A stretch of 24,262 nucleotides of DNA from a virus. This document shows positions 1 through 10,600 of this stretch, piece after piece. Position 1 is the stretch's first letter; every line of letters begins with the position of its first letter. The translations under genes were made by a program, and so were the position numbers. Under the pieces are notes generated by a model that had not been told where the DNA came from, searched no databases, and was given only the letters and a program-made list of their open reading frames with translations. The DNA is taken from positions 1-24,262 of the IMG/VR virus record IMGVR_UViG_3300036716_000142; one strand, written 5' to 3'.

Positions 1-111
1 GAGAACTCGGAGTATAAGATGACAATAACATCTACATCACCCCGCCCTGTTAAGATACTATCAACAGAGTTTGAGGCTAATTACTCTGCTCGAAGTTCGA
101 GGAAAGTTTAA
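1..111 (+). CDS. C-terminal end of a tail tubular protein B-like (T7 gp12) gene, partial
   Basis: An open frame enters from the left edge and gives 36 codons ending in TAA, which shares its last base with the ATG of the next gene (TAATG). The tail contains the segment STEFEANYSARSSRKV. The pattern of an acidic/aromatic stretch followed by Arg-Ser-Ser-Arg resembles the end of T7-like tail tubular B (nozzle) proteins. In T7, gene 12 lies immediately upstream of gene 13, and the next gene here is gp13-like, so position supports the call. Only the C-terminus is visible, so the identity is inferred from position and a short similarity. Confidence 0.55.
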   Translation, partial: ENSEYKMTITSTSPRPVKILSTEFEANYSARSSRKV

Positions 112-590
112 TGAAAGCAATCGTAAGAGAATCAATACTACAGGACGCTAGGGATATGGCTCCTAACTTACGCGATGCAGACTATGCAGAACTAAAGGCA
201 TCGTTAGGCGATGCACTAAACACAGAGGAAATCCTAGAGATAAGCATTGAGCATTCTGATGACCCAAGAACAGTAGAGCTTGATGGAAAGCCCATTGCTA
301 TCTTCGGTGTTGTGGACTCACACGAAACTATCCCAAGAGTGGGGTATGTGTGGATGTTAGGTACAAACAAGATTAAAGACATTAGAGGTCAGTTCCTACG
401 GAAGTGTAAGGAACAGTTAATACAACAGGAAGAGCCTTACGAAGTACTTACTAACTTTGTAGACAAACGTAACAAGGTACACATTAAGTGGCTACGTTGG
501 ATGGGCTTTACAATTATAAGAGAGGTAGAAAATTATGGAGCAGAGAAGAGAACTTTTTATGAATTTGCGAGGATTAAAGTAAATGTGTGA
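111..590 (+). CDS. Internal virion protein A-like (T7 gp13), GNAT-like fold
   Basis: 159 aa. A central part (VELDGKPIAIFGVV ... GYVWMLGTNKI) followed by a helix and a final WLRWMGFTIIRE stretch looks like a degenerate GNAT acetyltransferase fold. T7 gp13 has the same build: a substrate-like loop, a Trp-containing strand, an RGQF/RKFR-type helix and a 'contact residues then GF/GA' end. In T7, gp13 is a minor morphogenesis/internal protein. No complete acetyl-CoA loop is visible, so enzymatic activity is not implied. It starts on the TAATG junction with the gp12-like gene and overlaps the following gene by 8 bp (ATGTGTGA). Confidence 0.7.
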   Translation: MKAIVRESILQDARDMAPNLRDADYAELKASLGDALNTEEILEISIEHSDDPRTVELDGKPIAIFGVVDSHETIPRVGYVWMLGTNKIKDIRGQFLRKCKEQLIQQEEPYEVLTNFVDKRNKVHIKWLRWMGFTIIREVENYGAEKRTFYEFARIKVNV

Positions 591-1377
591 ACCCGTAGGA
601 ATGGCACTGCTTGGTGCGGCGCAGGCTAATGCAGCTAACGCGGCGCAGGACCGAATGTATGGGTGGAAGAAGAAGATGGAGGAAGCGGGTGAAGCTAGTG
701 CTTTCCTATCTAACGCTATCCAACAGAGACAGCTCGGTACTCAGACACAACAGAAGATGCGCTCAGTCAATGAGGAGATTCGCATGATACAACGTAAGGG
801 TAACCAAGTGGCTGCAACAGCCGCCGTAAGAGCCACGAAGGGTGGAGTGCAGGCAGACTCTGCTTCGGTACAGGCTCTACAACAACAGTTTGGTAAGGAT
901 GTTATGCAAGCTATTGGCATTAGGTCAGTAGAGGGTGAGGGCGTATTAACAATGGCTCAGCAAACTGCTAAGGCTATTGAGCTACAGACTCAAGCCCGCA
1001 TCGACGCAGCACAGGCAGGTCCTGCACCTGATAAGGGAGCACAGTTCCTTAATCTTGTTATAGGCGCGGCTCAGGGCTATATGATGGGTAAGTCTATGCA
1101 GGGTCCTGCTATGGCTCCTCCCGCGACTCCTATACTACCTACAAACATCCCCGCAGGTGCGATAGGAAATTCAGCCATGACCTCAGCATCTACAGCAGGA
1201 ATGTCAGCGTTTTCCCCTGTAGTAAGTCCAATAACAGGTGTGGCTCCTAACTTAGGCATCTCATCTATGTACCCAACCTTGGCTCCTACATCGCTATCTC
1301 CAAATTGGTGGGAGAGTATATTCTCAACTACTCAATACACACAGCCTTCTGCCTTATCCATCGGAGGTAACTACTAA
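583..1377 (+). CDS. Internal virion protein B-like (T7 gp14)
   Basis: 264 aa, somewhat longer than T7 gp14 (about 196 aa). The N-terminus MCEPVGMALLGAAQANAANA matches the short hydrophobic Ala/Gly-rich start of gp14 proteins. It is followed by a Gln-rich helical region (QQRQLGTQTQQKMRSVNEEI) and an IRAxxG-like motif (AVRATKGGVQADSASVQAL) that T7 gp14 also shows. The C-terminal third is rich in Pro, Ala, Ser and Thr and looks disordered. In T7 this protein is ejected and forms the outer-membrane part of the trans-envelope channel. The start overlaps the gp13-like stop by 8 bp, and the stop is joined to the next gene by TAATG. Confidence 0.8.
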   Translation: MCEPVGMALLGAAQANAANAAQDRMYGWKKKMEEAGEASAFLSNAIQQRQLGTQTQQKMRSVNEEIRMIQRKGNQVAATAAVRATKGGVQADSASVQALQQQFGKDVMQAIGIRSVEGEGVLTMAQQTAKAIELQTQARIDAAQAGPAPDKGAQFLNLVIGAAQGYMMGKSMQGPAMAPPATPILPTNIPAGAIGNSAMTSASTAGMSAFSPVVSPITGVAPNLGISSMYPTLAPTSLSPNWWESIFSTTQYTQPSALSIGGNY

Positions 1378-4300
1378 TGCCACAACGCCAACAAACACAG
1401 GGAGACTTCGGACTCCGCCCAACTAAGGTAACTCAAGGCATCACAGATGTCTACCATGCACCTTCAATTCCTAAGCCTAGTGTAGAAGGTCTTGAAGCTA
1501 TTGCTAACCTCAGTAAGACTGCTATGAGTCTTGTTGTTGAGCAAGATAAGCTAGAAAAGAAACGAGCCGCCGAAGCTGAGACTAGGGCTTACCGTCAGGG
1601 AGTAGTTGATAGAGCTTCAGAAGCGGAGAAACGCAGGCTAACTAAAGAGCAAATAGCTGCGGAGAAGGCGCAACGAGAGTCGGGACTAGCGTTTGGTGAA
1701 AACCACCCGTTTGCTGATGTAGCTGCGGATTCTCCTGAGTCCTACATGATTGGGCATAGCGAAGGGAGAGGCAATGCGCTCCGTCGTATGTTCCGAAGTG
1801 CTGAACAATCTAGTTGGGATACAGCATCTACGGCTGATACAGGTTTACTTAGAGATTTTGAAGCCCGTGCCACGCACCATGATGAGGCATTAACAGCATT
1901 CCTAGAAGAGCATGGCATTGACGGTATCGCTAGAGAGTCCTTTCTTCGTGGGACAGCCGAGCATCGCGTTGAACTAATAGGTAAACATGATACTGTAGCG
2001 ATGGGTGCAAATAAAGATGACTTCCTAGCTACAGGACAGGATATGACATTGAATGCTATTTCTTCATTGGAGGGGATAGCTGAAGAAGTGGGAGCTTTAG
2101 ATGATGGTTCTGTTATCAATGAGTATAGCCAACTATCAGGTAGGCTCGTGGGTGACCGCACTATCTCCTTAACTTTAGAGCAGCAGAAGGAGGAGTTAAT
2201 GTTCGAGAGAACTGCCCCGATTGTAGCAGAACTTCAGCAACATCTACAGACAGCCTATGCTATGGGTGATTCGGTTCTCAAAGAGGCGGTAGCTTCTATA
2301 TCAGAAGACTTAATAGAGGAGATGAAGAGTGGGAATAACCCACTATTAGCGGAAACTATCTACCGACGCCTGAAAACAGGAACGGGGGATTTTGCTGCAC
2401 GACCTGAAGTTGTTAGTGCCTATCGAGCAAATCAAGAGTCAATACACGCCAATATAAAAGCAAGGGCATACGATGTAGAGGCACAGGTTGCTTATAGAGA
2501 ATGGCTTGATGTTGCACCTCCAAATGCGACGTACAGAGAGATGCGGGCAATGCAGGATGCGGCAATGAATCATCTATTCACAAGTGATGAGCAGAAAGTT
2601 AAAGACGCTACAGCTATTAGGGTTAATTGGGAAGAAGCGCAGGAGTTAAATAAAAAGAATGCTCAGTCAGCGCAAGCTCTTACTGCTTATGGGACTAGCC
2701 CACAGGGAGGGAGAAATGTTCGGTTTGAGGACGCGCTAAAATCCTCAGGATTAAATCGTAGAGATTTTGTTAGGCAGATAGAGAGTGGACTGAGGAGTGG
2801 AGTGACGGCTGACGGCGAGACAGTTGAGCGACCTATAGCTGACTTTGTTAATCTCCTTGCAGACTATACTGATATGCCTTTAGAGAACTCTGACACAAGT
2901 GTAACTATTCAGCAGGCACACGGCTTATTATCATCGCACAGTGTAGACACTGACCTTGAGACTGTGGAGAAGGGACTAGAGCTTTTCAGAAATGCACGGA
3001 AGCATGGAATCGTTGATAGACTCGGTTTAAGTGATAAGGCTATTACATACTTAACACACGCTAACACAGCTTTAGCTTCAGGAGACATAGCAAATATTCG
3101 GGATTTACCTAACGGTATACCTATCAATATGGCAGGAGGATTTGATGTTGACGCGTCTAACATCCCAAGCTATAACGAGGTGCAAGATTATCTTGTCGGA
3201 GAAGAAAACACAGGGCTTATTGGTTGGATTGGTGATAATCTTTCTTACCCAAGACGTACCAAACTAGAGAGTGCAACACCACTCGCAGTAGCAATGATAC
3301 AGAACAGATTACTGTATAACGCTCAGCGTCCTGAGAACTCCGAACTAGATAAGGAAGGACTTCTCGACCTAACTTTAGAGCAGGTTAAAGCAATGGGAGT
3401 AGAGGAACGTAACGGTACGTTATTTAGAATGCCTCGTGACTATAAAGGAGAAGATATAGATACCATAGAGGAACACGCTAAAGAAGAAGCATGGCGATTG
3501 TTGGAATCAGATAGAGCAGAGATAGAGGAAATAAGAGCGGGGCTAGACCCTGATGCCCTCGCATCAGAAGCTATTGAGGGGATGTCTCCTGAACGCGCTC
3601 AAGCACTAGCTAACCTACCTTTAGCGGCGGAAGCTCTTCTAGTCGATGCTACGTCTATGGAAATGAGAGCATACGCTGAGTTTGTTAATCGTCACGATAG
3701 AGAACCTTACAGCTATCAGCCTGAGTATGTAGATATAAGAAACGCTGAGGATATGCCTATTATATTATCCTCAACTTTTGACCTAAACACAACAGCTAGT
3801 TACTACTTCACAACACCTAGCGGAGATAGGCTTATCTTTGAGGGAGAATCCTTACTTAATAAAGGTCTATCTTTACGGGGGATTGAAGCGGTTATTACAC
3901 CTCTTAAAAATAAAGCCCTCACAGACGCAAGTAATGCACGAGCAGAGGCATCCCTACAGAAGCTCAAAGAACGCGAAGATGCTATAAATACTAAAGCTGA
4001 TGAGGAACTTAATCTTCGTCTTGATAAATTACAAACTTCCGCAGACGCGCTAGAGGCTAAAGTGGACGCGGCTGTTGAAGCAGAGGATAAACAGTTAATC
4101 AAAGATGCGGTAGCTCAAGCAGCCCTTAACGCTAAGGAAGAACTACGCATGAAGAACCGACATGTTATGCCGCTTGAATCTGATGTAGATGTTATAGAGG
4201 GGGAGTTTGAGCAGAGTCAGTTGGATACATGGGAGAAGGACTTTGAGATGTTTAAGGATAAAACAGCGGGAGGCTTCAATCCATTCGGAAGTGGTTACGA

Positions 4301-4613
4301 TACGCCATCAGCACGGGATGCAGGCATGAAGCGGGATGCAGACGGTCATATGGGGAGTGTACGAGAAGTTACATTGAAGGAGAGAGCGCGTCACGGTCTA
4401 CCTGCAGAAGCGAGCCTATTCTTGAAAGGTGCTAAGCACCCGACATTCCAGTCGGCAGTTGACGAGGAGAGAAGGAGAGGTATGGACATTGTTAACGTAG
4501 GGGGTAGAATATGGTCTGTACCTAAGAAGTACACACACAGTTCGAGGAAGCTTTTCTCTGCATACCATGTTATGAAGAACAGAAACCCCGCATCAGAAAA
4601 GAGGAATAAGTAA
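1377..4613 (+). CDS. Large internal virion protein (T7 gp15 position)
   Basis: 1078 aa against about 747 aa for T7 gp15. Position between the gp14-like and gp16-like genes is the main evidence; recognisable sequence similarity is weak. The N-terminal ~110 residues contain a long charged helix rich in Glu, Lys and Arg. The body is helical and acidic. Residues ~845-925 form a strongly charged coiled-coil-like stretch (KLKEREDAINTKADEE, LNLRLDKLQTSADALEAKVD). The last ~70 residues carry a compact motif, LKGAKHPTFQSAVDEE then GGRIWSVPKKY, of a kind I associate with C-termini of phage structural proteins. In T7 the gp15 product forms the periplasmic tube of the DNA-ejection machine. Start is on TAATG; the stop TAA directly abuts the next ATG. 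Confidence 0.7.
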   Translation: MPQRQQTQGDFGLRPTKVTQGITDVYHAPSIPKPSVEGLEAIANLSKTAMSLVVEQDKLEKKRAAEAETRAYRQGVVDRASEAEKRRLTKEQIAAEKAQRESGLAFGENHPFADVAADSPESYMIGHSEGRGNALRRMFRSAEQSSWDTASTADTGLLRDFEARATHHDEALTAFLEEHGIDGIARESFLRGTAEHRVELIGKHDTVAMGANKDDFLATGQDMTLNAISSLEGIAEEVGALDDGSVINEYSQLSGRLVGDRTISLTLEQQKEELMFERTAPIVAELQQHLQTAYAMGDSVLKEAVASISEDLIEEMKSGNNPLLAETIYRRLKTGTGDFAARPEVVSAYRANQESIHANIKARAYDVEAQVAYREWLDVAPPNATYREMRAMQDAAMNHLFTSDEQKVKDATAIRVNWEEAQELNKKNAQSAQALTAYGTSPQGGRNVRFEDALKSSGLNRRDFVRQIESGLRSGVTADGETVERPIADFVNLLADYTDMPLENSDTSVTIQQAHGLLSSHSVDTDLETVEKGLELFRNARKHGIVDRLGLSDKAITYLTHANTALASGDIANIRDLPNGIPINMAGGFDVDASNIPSYNEVQDYLVGEENTGLIGWIGDNLSYPRRTKLESATPLAVAMIQNRLLYNAQRPENSELDKEGLLDLTLEQVKAMGVEERNGTLFRMPRDYKGEDIDTIEEHAKEEAWRLLESDRAEIEEIRAGLDPDALASEAIEGMSPERAQALANLPLAAEALLVDATSMEMRAYAEFVNRHDREPYSYQPEYVDIRNAEDMPIILSSTFDLNTTASYYFTTPSGDRLIFEGESLLNKGLSLRGIEAVITPLKNKALTDASNARAEASLQKLKEREDAINTKADEELNLRLDKLQTSADALEAKVDAAVEAEDKQLIKDAVAQAALNAKEELRMKNRHVMPLESDVDVIEGEFEQSQLDTWEKDFEMFKDKTAGGFNPFGSGYDTPSARDAGMKRDADGHMGSVREVTLKERARHGLPAEASLFLKGAKHPTFQSAVDEERRRGMDIVNVGGRIWSVPKKYTHSSRKLFSAYHVMKNRNPASEKRNK

Positions 4614-7600
4614 ATGGCTATACAAGACCCACAAAATCCTGAGCCTGAAGTCGTACCTGAACTTCAGAACCCTGAGCCTGAACAGACTGAACAGGAGCCT
4701 AAAGAATCAAAGCGTGTTTTTCAGCAAACCGAGGACTTCCCAACATTCACTCAAGCGGCGAGAGAAAAAAGTTTCAGTGAGAAAGAGTTTGGTACGACGG
4801 CGCATGATAAGGCAGAGCGATTTGAAGTTCGAGGATTCGGCGGTAAACTTAAAGATTTTGCCGCTAGTACTGAAGAGCTTATGGGGAGAGCCGCGCTGAC
4901 AACTATAACGGGAAATGCTTATCTTAATTCTCAAGCTCCTGACTTTGTTGATGATGCGGAATTTTTCAGGTCTTGGACACCTGAGTATTATGCTAAAGTT
5001 ATGACAGGGATAGCGGAGGACGAGCAACCTTGGATTCGAGATTCATCATCAGAGGCGGAGGTTCAGTGGAAACGAGAGTCTGTCCTCTTACGAATGAAGA
5101 ATGAGGTGAAACTTGCAGAGTATGGCTTTACAGGCTCTGCTGTCCGTCTTCTAGCAGACCTATCAGACCCTATATTTCTTGGAGCTTTCGCTGTAGGTGC
5201 TAAGTTTGCTCAGGCAATGATTGGTGCTAAGACAATAGTCATGGGGAGTAAACGATACGCTCAAGCTCAAGGACGTTTTAACCAAGTATATAAGGAGACA
5301 ATGAGGGGGGCTAGTGCAGAGGGTCTAGCTGTGGGGTCGAGAAGCTCTATGCCTGCATGGGAAACACAGGCTTGGGCTTCCCAACACCAACAAGCGGTGG
5401 CTGCCTCATGGCAAGCGGCTCATAAGATTTTGGTGCAACCTACGATACTTGAAAGAAGCATCATATCAGGTGTGGGCTTCGGAACAACAGAACTAGCCCG
5501 CGCCCATGTGAACCCCCTAATCCACGACGATGATGTATTACACGCCATCGGTGCAGGTATGGTGTTTGGCGCGGGACACGGTGTCGTGAATAAAATATGG
5601 CAGAAGTTCAAACACGCCCCTCCTATCTATACACCATTCGAGAGTTCCAAGTGGACACGTCCTATGGAGCCAAGAGGCGGCGGTTGGCACGGTTCTACAC
5701 CTCAAAGAGCTTTACCTGAACCTCCTAGACTGCTTCCACACCCTGATGTGGTCATACCTCCTGTTAAGCCACGAGGTCCGTTAGCTCTACCTGAGCCACC
5801 GCTACGACTTGGTGCGCCTGCAGAAACTGTAGCTCCTAAAGCTCCTGTACCTACGTCTGCGGATACCTTCGTTGGGCTACCTAACGGCACAGTTGTTAAG
5901 GTTCCTCACGCCTCTGTAGACCCACGCACTGCATTTAAGTCATGGGAGGTATTAACTAATCTTTCCCCTAAGACTCCGATGGAGGAAGCTCTGAAGGTTC
6001 TAAAGAGTAAAGGTGTAACTAAGAATGAAATAGCCTTCGTGGGTTCAGGTGTTACTAAAGAATTTCAGAAGATGACGGAGTATGTAGGGTGGCTAAACGA
6101 TGGGGACTACCACCAACTTAGTAACTCCATAATGTTTAAGAGGCTAGTACAGGCATACCCTAAGAAGGCAGAAGAGATAGTAGAGTATAAACATCTATGG
6201 AAAGAAGAGCGGAAGGCTATGGAGATAGAAGCAGACGATAATAAGTTACGCGCTTTTAAGGAGTGGCGTAAGATAGCAGATAAGCTATTCCCTAACCGAG
6301 AACGTGGTGAGGTGCTGAGTCTTAATGAACTCATAGATACATACGATGGAGGAGGCGTAGCTTTTTGGGGAGCCAACCCTACCTTGAATCCTGCGCAAGG
6401 GGGGTTAGACTTCAGCGAAAGTATACTAGGTAAACTCGACGCAGCGCACGACGTATACCGCACCACTGTCATCGCGTGGAAAGCACTGCGCCCATCAAGG
6501 TCAGAAATACCCATTGCTAACAAAGCCATAACAAGTAGGCTTCACAATAGGTCAGGTGTTGCCCCTCTAAAACTTCCTCTACCGAAATCAAAGGCAACCG
6601 TACAGGACCTTATAAATGATTACAGTGTTCCTGTGATAGACGTTGAGGTTTATTCGAGTGCTATCGAAAGCACGGAGAACCTTGCCGAGCTTAAAGCACT
6701 AGATATGCAACTTGCTGAGTTACAGCGGGCGAAAAAGGATGCGTTAAACATTTTTATATCTGACACCGATGAATTAGTACGGGCGTGGTGGTCTGACTTT
6801 AAAGCATCGTTAAGCGATAAAGAAATTAACGCCATTGGAGGTGATGGGAAGTACTCAGCTCCACATCGCTTAACGCCCGCGGAGGTCATCGAGGATAACA
6901 TAGAGCTTCTTAAAGTAAACGGCTACTCTAACGAGGCGATGAACTTTGTACGGGCAGTTCAAGGCTCAGAGTCCTTCGCGAGTTCTGAACTTAAGCATGA
7001 AATTGTAGAGGATGCTCTAGAGGCTTTCGATTACAGGGGGAAGGTAGAGGCTCTAAAAGGTCCTGAAGAAACTCAAGCAGTGTATGATAAGTCAGGAACC
7101 TCATTCACAGGTGTCGATAGAACCCGCGAGGTCCTACTCAGAGCTACAGGTGATGTATTCTACTTGGAGGGTCACTTTACAGGCAAGAAATCCCTACAAC
7201 TAACAGACCGAGGTGAGAACATTGTATCACATGGTCGTTGGGGATTCGAGGTTGGTAGTGATAAGAGAGCTGTTGGTTTTGAAATACAATCAGCCAACCA
7301 AAATTCCCTTGCTGTATATAGAAAAGAGGGTGTTGTTGCGAGGGGTGTAACTTCCGAAGAGGTAGAGAAGCGTCAAATGCTTGCCGCTACTTGGATAGCG
7401 CACACCACACAATCTATGATAATAAGTATGGTTAAGGATGGTGCGCGTCAGCTAAGGTTCGCTGACTACAATGAGGTGATTGCTAAGTCTGGACAATCTA
7501 CACCTAAGGAAGCTAAGGGTAGGCACATATATGATGTAGCGGTTCCTTCGTACTTAGAGAAGTATGCGAAGGCTCTTGACTTAAACTTACGGGTAAGGCT

Positions 7601-10600
7601 TGCTGATGCGGATGCCGTGGAACCTGCAATCTTTGACACAATCAAAAAGTCGTTTGAAGCGGCTAATATTTCAAAAAGCAATATACATTGGTATATAAAG
7701 AACGTGAAGATAGCGGCTAAAAACCCTAGCTTCCATGGCGCAGCTGAACGTCCTGAGGTGAAAGATTACTTGAATGATTTGAGAAAGTCTATACCTAACT
7801 ACAGCGAACTACAGGCACAAACTGATTTCAACTCCCTAGTTAGTCTATACAAGGCGTTCCTTGAAGCTAAACTATATACTCAGAGAACACTGCACCTTAC
7901 GGAGTACGATGCCAAGCGCATCCTAGAAACTGAGGGGCTATTCATCAATCCTTTTGTGAATAAGAAAGGTACAGTACCTAAGCCTAAGCCTAGAGGAGAG
8001 TATGAATTAGCTATCCATGATATAAATCTAGTACAGCCGCAGGAGCAGATAGGTTTAACAGGCATTGACCTTCGACAGCCCATAGAAATCATGGCTGATA
8101 ACCCTCTACTTTTAGATACTTCTTCTTTAGAAGGTCTTAGTATGAAAGAGTTACGGAAGATTGCAGAGCCTCTAGGAGTTAAGGGTCGTTCTAAACTAGA
8201 CCTGACTGCTAAGATTGAGGCGGCTAGAGAAGCTGAACCTAAGCTCTATGAGCCACCAACAGACTTACGCCCCGTCCTTGTACGTCAGCAGGAAGTAGAT
8301 AACTTCCCTGAGATTGTCAATGAGACAGGGTTCGTTATAGTTACTGATGCAGTCGCGGCAGCCGCCGCAGGCGCAGGAACACCACCACCTACTGTACCAC
8401 CTACAGCCGACGGCACTACACCGCCTCCTTCTGAGCCTACTCCTGAACAGCCTATATCTCACGAAGCAACGATGGCTCTACTATCTAGAATCCCTACAGC
8501 AGGCATGATGGATATGCGAGAAGCTGCTAAGTATTCTTGGAGTTTTTCAGCTAATCTAGGTAAACCAAGCGCACCTCTAGTACTGAGGTTCTTCCACCAA
8601 GAAGCTATCAATACAAACATTGGGGGTGAGATAGATGGTAAGACAGTACCTAGTGGTTTTGGAGCTGACATGAAGGCTGATGCCTACACGAGTATTGACT
8701 TAACTAACGTAGGTGAGCTTGAGGGTGGAGCCTTTGATGAGTGGTACTTAGCCAACAAAGAACGATTCCCCTTAATTGGTGGAGATGGTGGCGTTCGTGT
8801 CAAGAGCGCACAGGAAGAGTTCTATGGTCTAGTATTTAGAGGAATAGAAGGAGAGAAGGTTACTGACCCACTTGTACAGCGGTCTATAGATGCCTTCGCT
8901 GAGGGGTATAGAGTTCAAGCTGAAGCTATCCTTGAGTCGGGGATGTCAGAGACTCTACTAAACCATGAGGGATATGCTCCCCACTTATGGAAGACAGGGA
9001 AAGTAGGTGAGAATATAACACTCTACACATTAGATAGAATGACTGAGCTTTTCAATAACGGTTTGATGGCTAAGAACCCTACCTTTACACCCCGACAATC
9101 CTTACTAATATCTAAGGCACTGCTCATTAACGTGAATACTCGGGGGTTAGATGTAGACTATGAGAGTACTAACGGTATCGGTGAAGAGAGTTATGAAGCA
9201 TTCAAGCGTAAGCTATCTGCTATCCCTAACATCACTGAAGAGGAGATTGCAAATGTAATGAAGGCTGTGGAGAAAGGTCCTAATAAACCTTCCTTCCTAC
9301 GGAACCGCACCGAGCTAGATGTATTTGCTACGATGAAGATGCGTAATGGAGTGACAGGCGAGTTAGATGATGTGTCTATTATAGATATGCTTGATACTAA
9401 TGTAAAGGCATCCTTCATTCACCACACACGCCGACTGCGTGGACAGATAGCTTACCGTGAGTTAGGAAAAGAATTCAATAAGTACAGAGGGTTATCAGCA
9501 GATGCACCTCACGCTACTTGGGATGACATGAAAGCTATACTCAAGCGGGAGCTATTAGAACGTGGCGAGAACAACGCAAAAGCACTTGAGTTATTTGAAC
9601 ACACACAGCGAGTCGTTCTTGGTATCCCGATTGACCCCGCTACATCGAGTGTGGGAGAGGCGGCACGGATGCTACAGAAGACGGCATTAGTTGCCTTCGG
9701 TACAACATTCGGTACTGCGGCATTCGCAGAGGCAGGACAAGCAATAGCTATGTCATCTATAGATTCTATGAAACGTATGGCTCCTGAAATATGGCAGGTG
9801 TTTCAAGATGTGTTTAGTGGGAAGATTCCTACAGGAGAGTTTGCCCGCGAACTTCAAGGTTGGTCGGGAATGGCACAGCCAAAGTGGGGCAGAGGCACTA
9901 ACATGAATCGGGAGTTTGACCATATCTTAGAGAACTCACAAGGCTCAGTAGAATCCTTTTTGGATTTCTTAGGGGAGAAGTCACTACAAGCAGGCGGTCT
10001 GTTTGCTATTGATACTGCTCAGAGATTTACCACAGCGATGACATTCACAGATAACTTAGTAAATGGAATCATCGAAGGAGGTATACCTTATTCGAAGATA
10101 CACCTACAGCAGATAGGATTAACTACGGACATGGCTCACCGCATCGTGCAGATGATTGTTAAGAATGGCAAACTTTACGATGCTATAGGTGGGGGTAAGA
10201 AGATAGGACGGGCGCATCCTGAGACTTGGGTGGATACAGAAGCTGCTGAGCATTTCCGTTGGTCGTTAAACAAACACACCATGAGGACTATCCATACTTC
10301 ACAGAAGGGTCAGTACCATCACAAATTCCAAGGTCAGATAGGTAGAATGTTTTGGCAGTTCCGTACCTTCATGCTTTCAGCATACGAGGGTCAGGCTGTC
10401 ACTGCTGTACAAGGCATGAAGCATGGTGATAAGAGAGCTGCTATAGCTTTAGTTACTAACTCTGTATTTGCAGGCTTATCATACATCGCCACTATCCTAG
10501 TACGCTACGGACATGACGAGGAGAAGATGAAGAAGTACTTAACTAAGGAGCAGATAATGAAAGGTATGCTCTTCAAGTCAGGGTGGTTTACACTCGGCGC

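Noticed and set aside
51-60. TAAGATACT resembling the -10 of the second early promoter, on the + strand
   Set aside because: No -35 at proper spacing and it lies in the coding end of the gp12-like gene.
1742-2161. 139-aa open frame on the - strand
   Set aside because: Lies wholly antisense to the gp15-like gene, Ser-rich shadow composition, no ribosome site or motif.
4308-4342. Repeated CGGGATGCAG in the gp15-like gene
   Set aside because: A single short in-gene duplication encoding similar residues; too small to signify a repeat element.
6107-6529. 140-aa open frame on the - strand
   Set aside because: Antisense shadow of the gp16-like gene with Ser/Leu-rich composition typical of such shadows.
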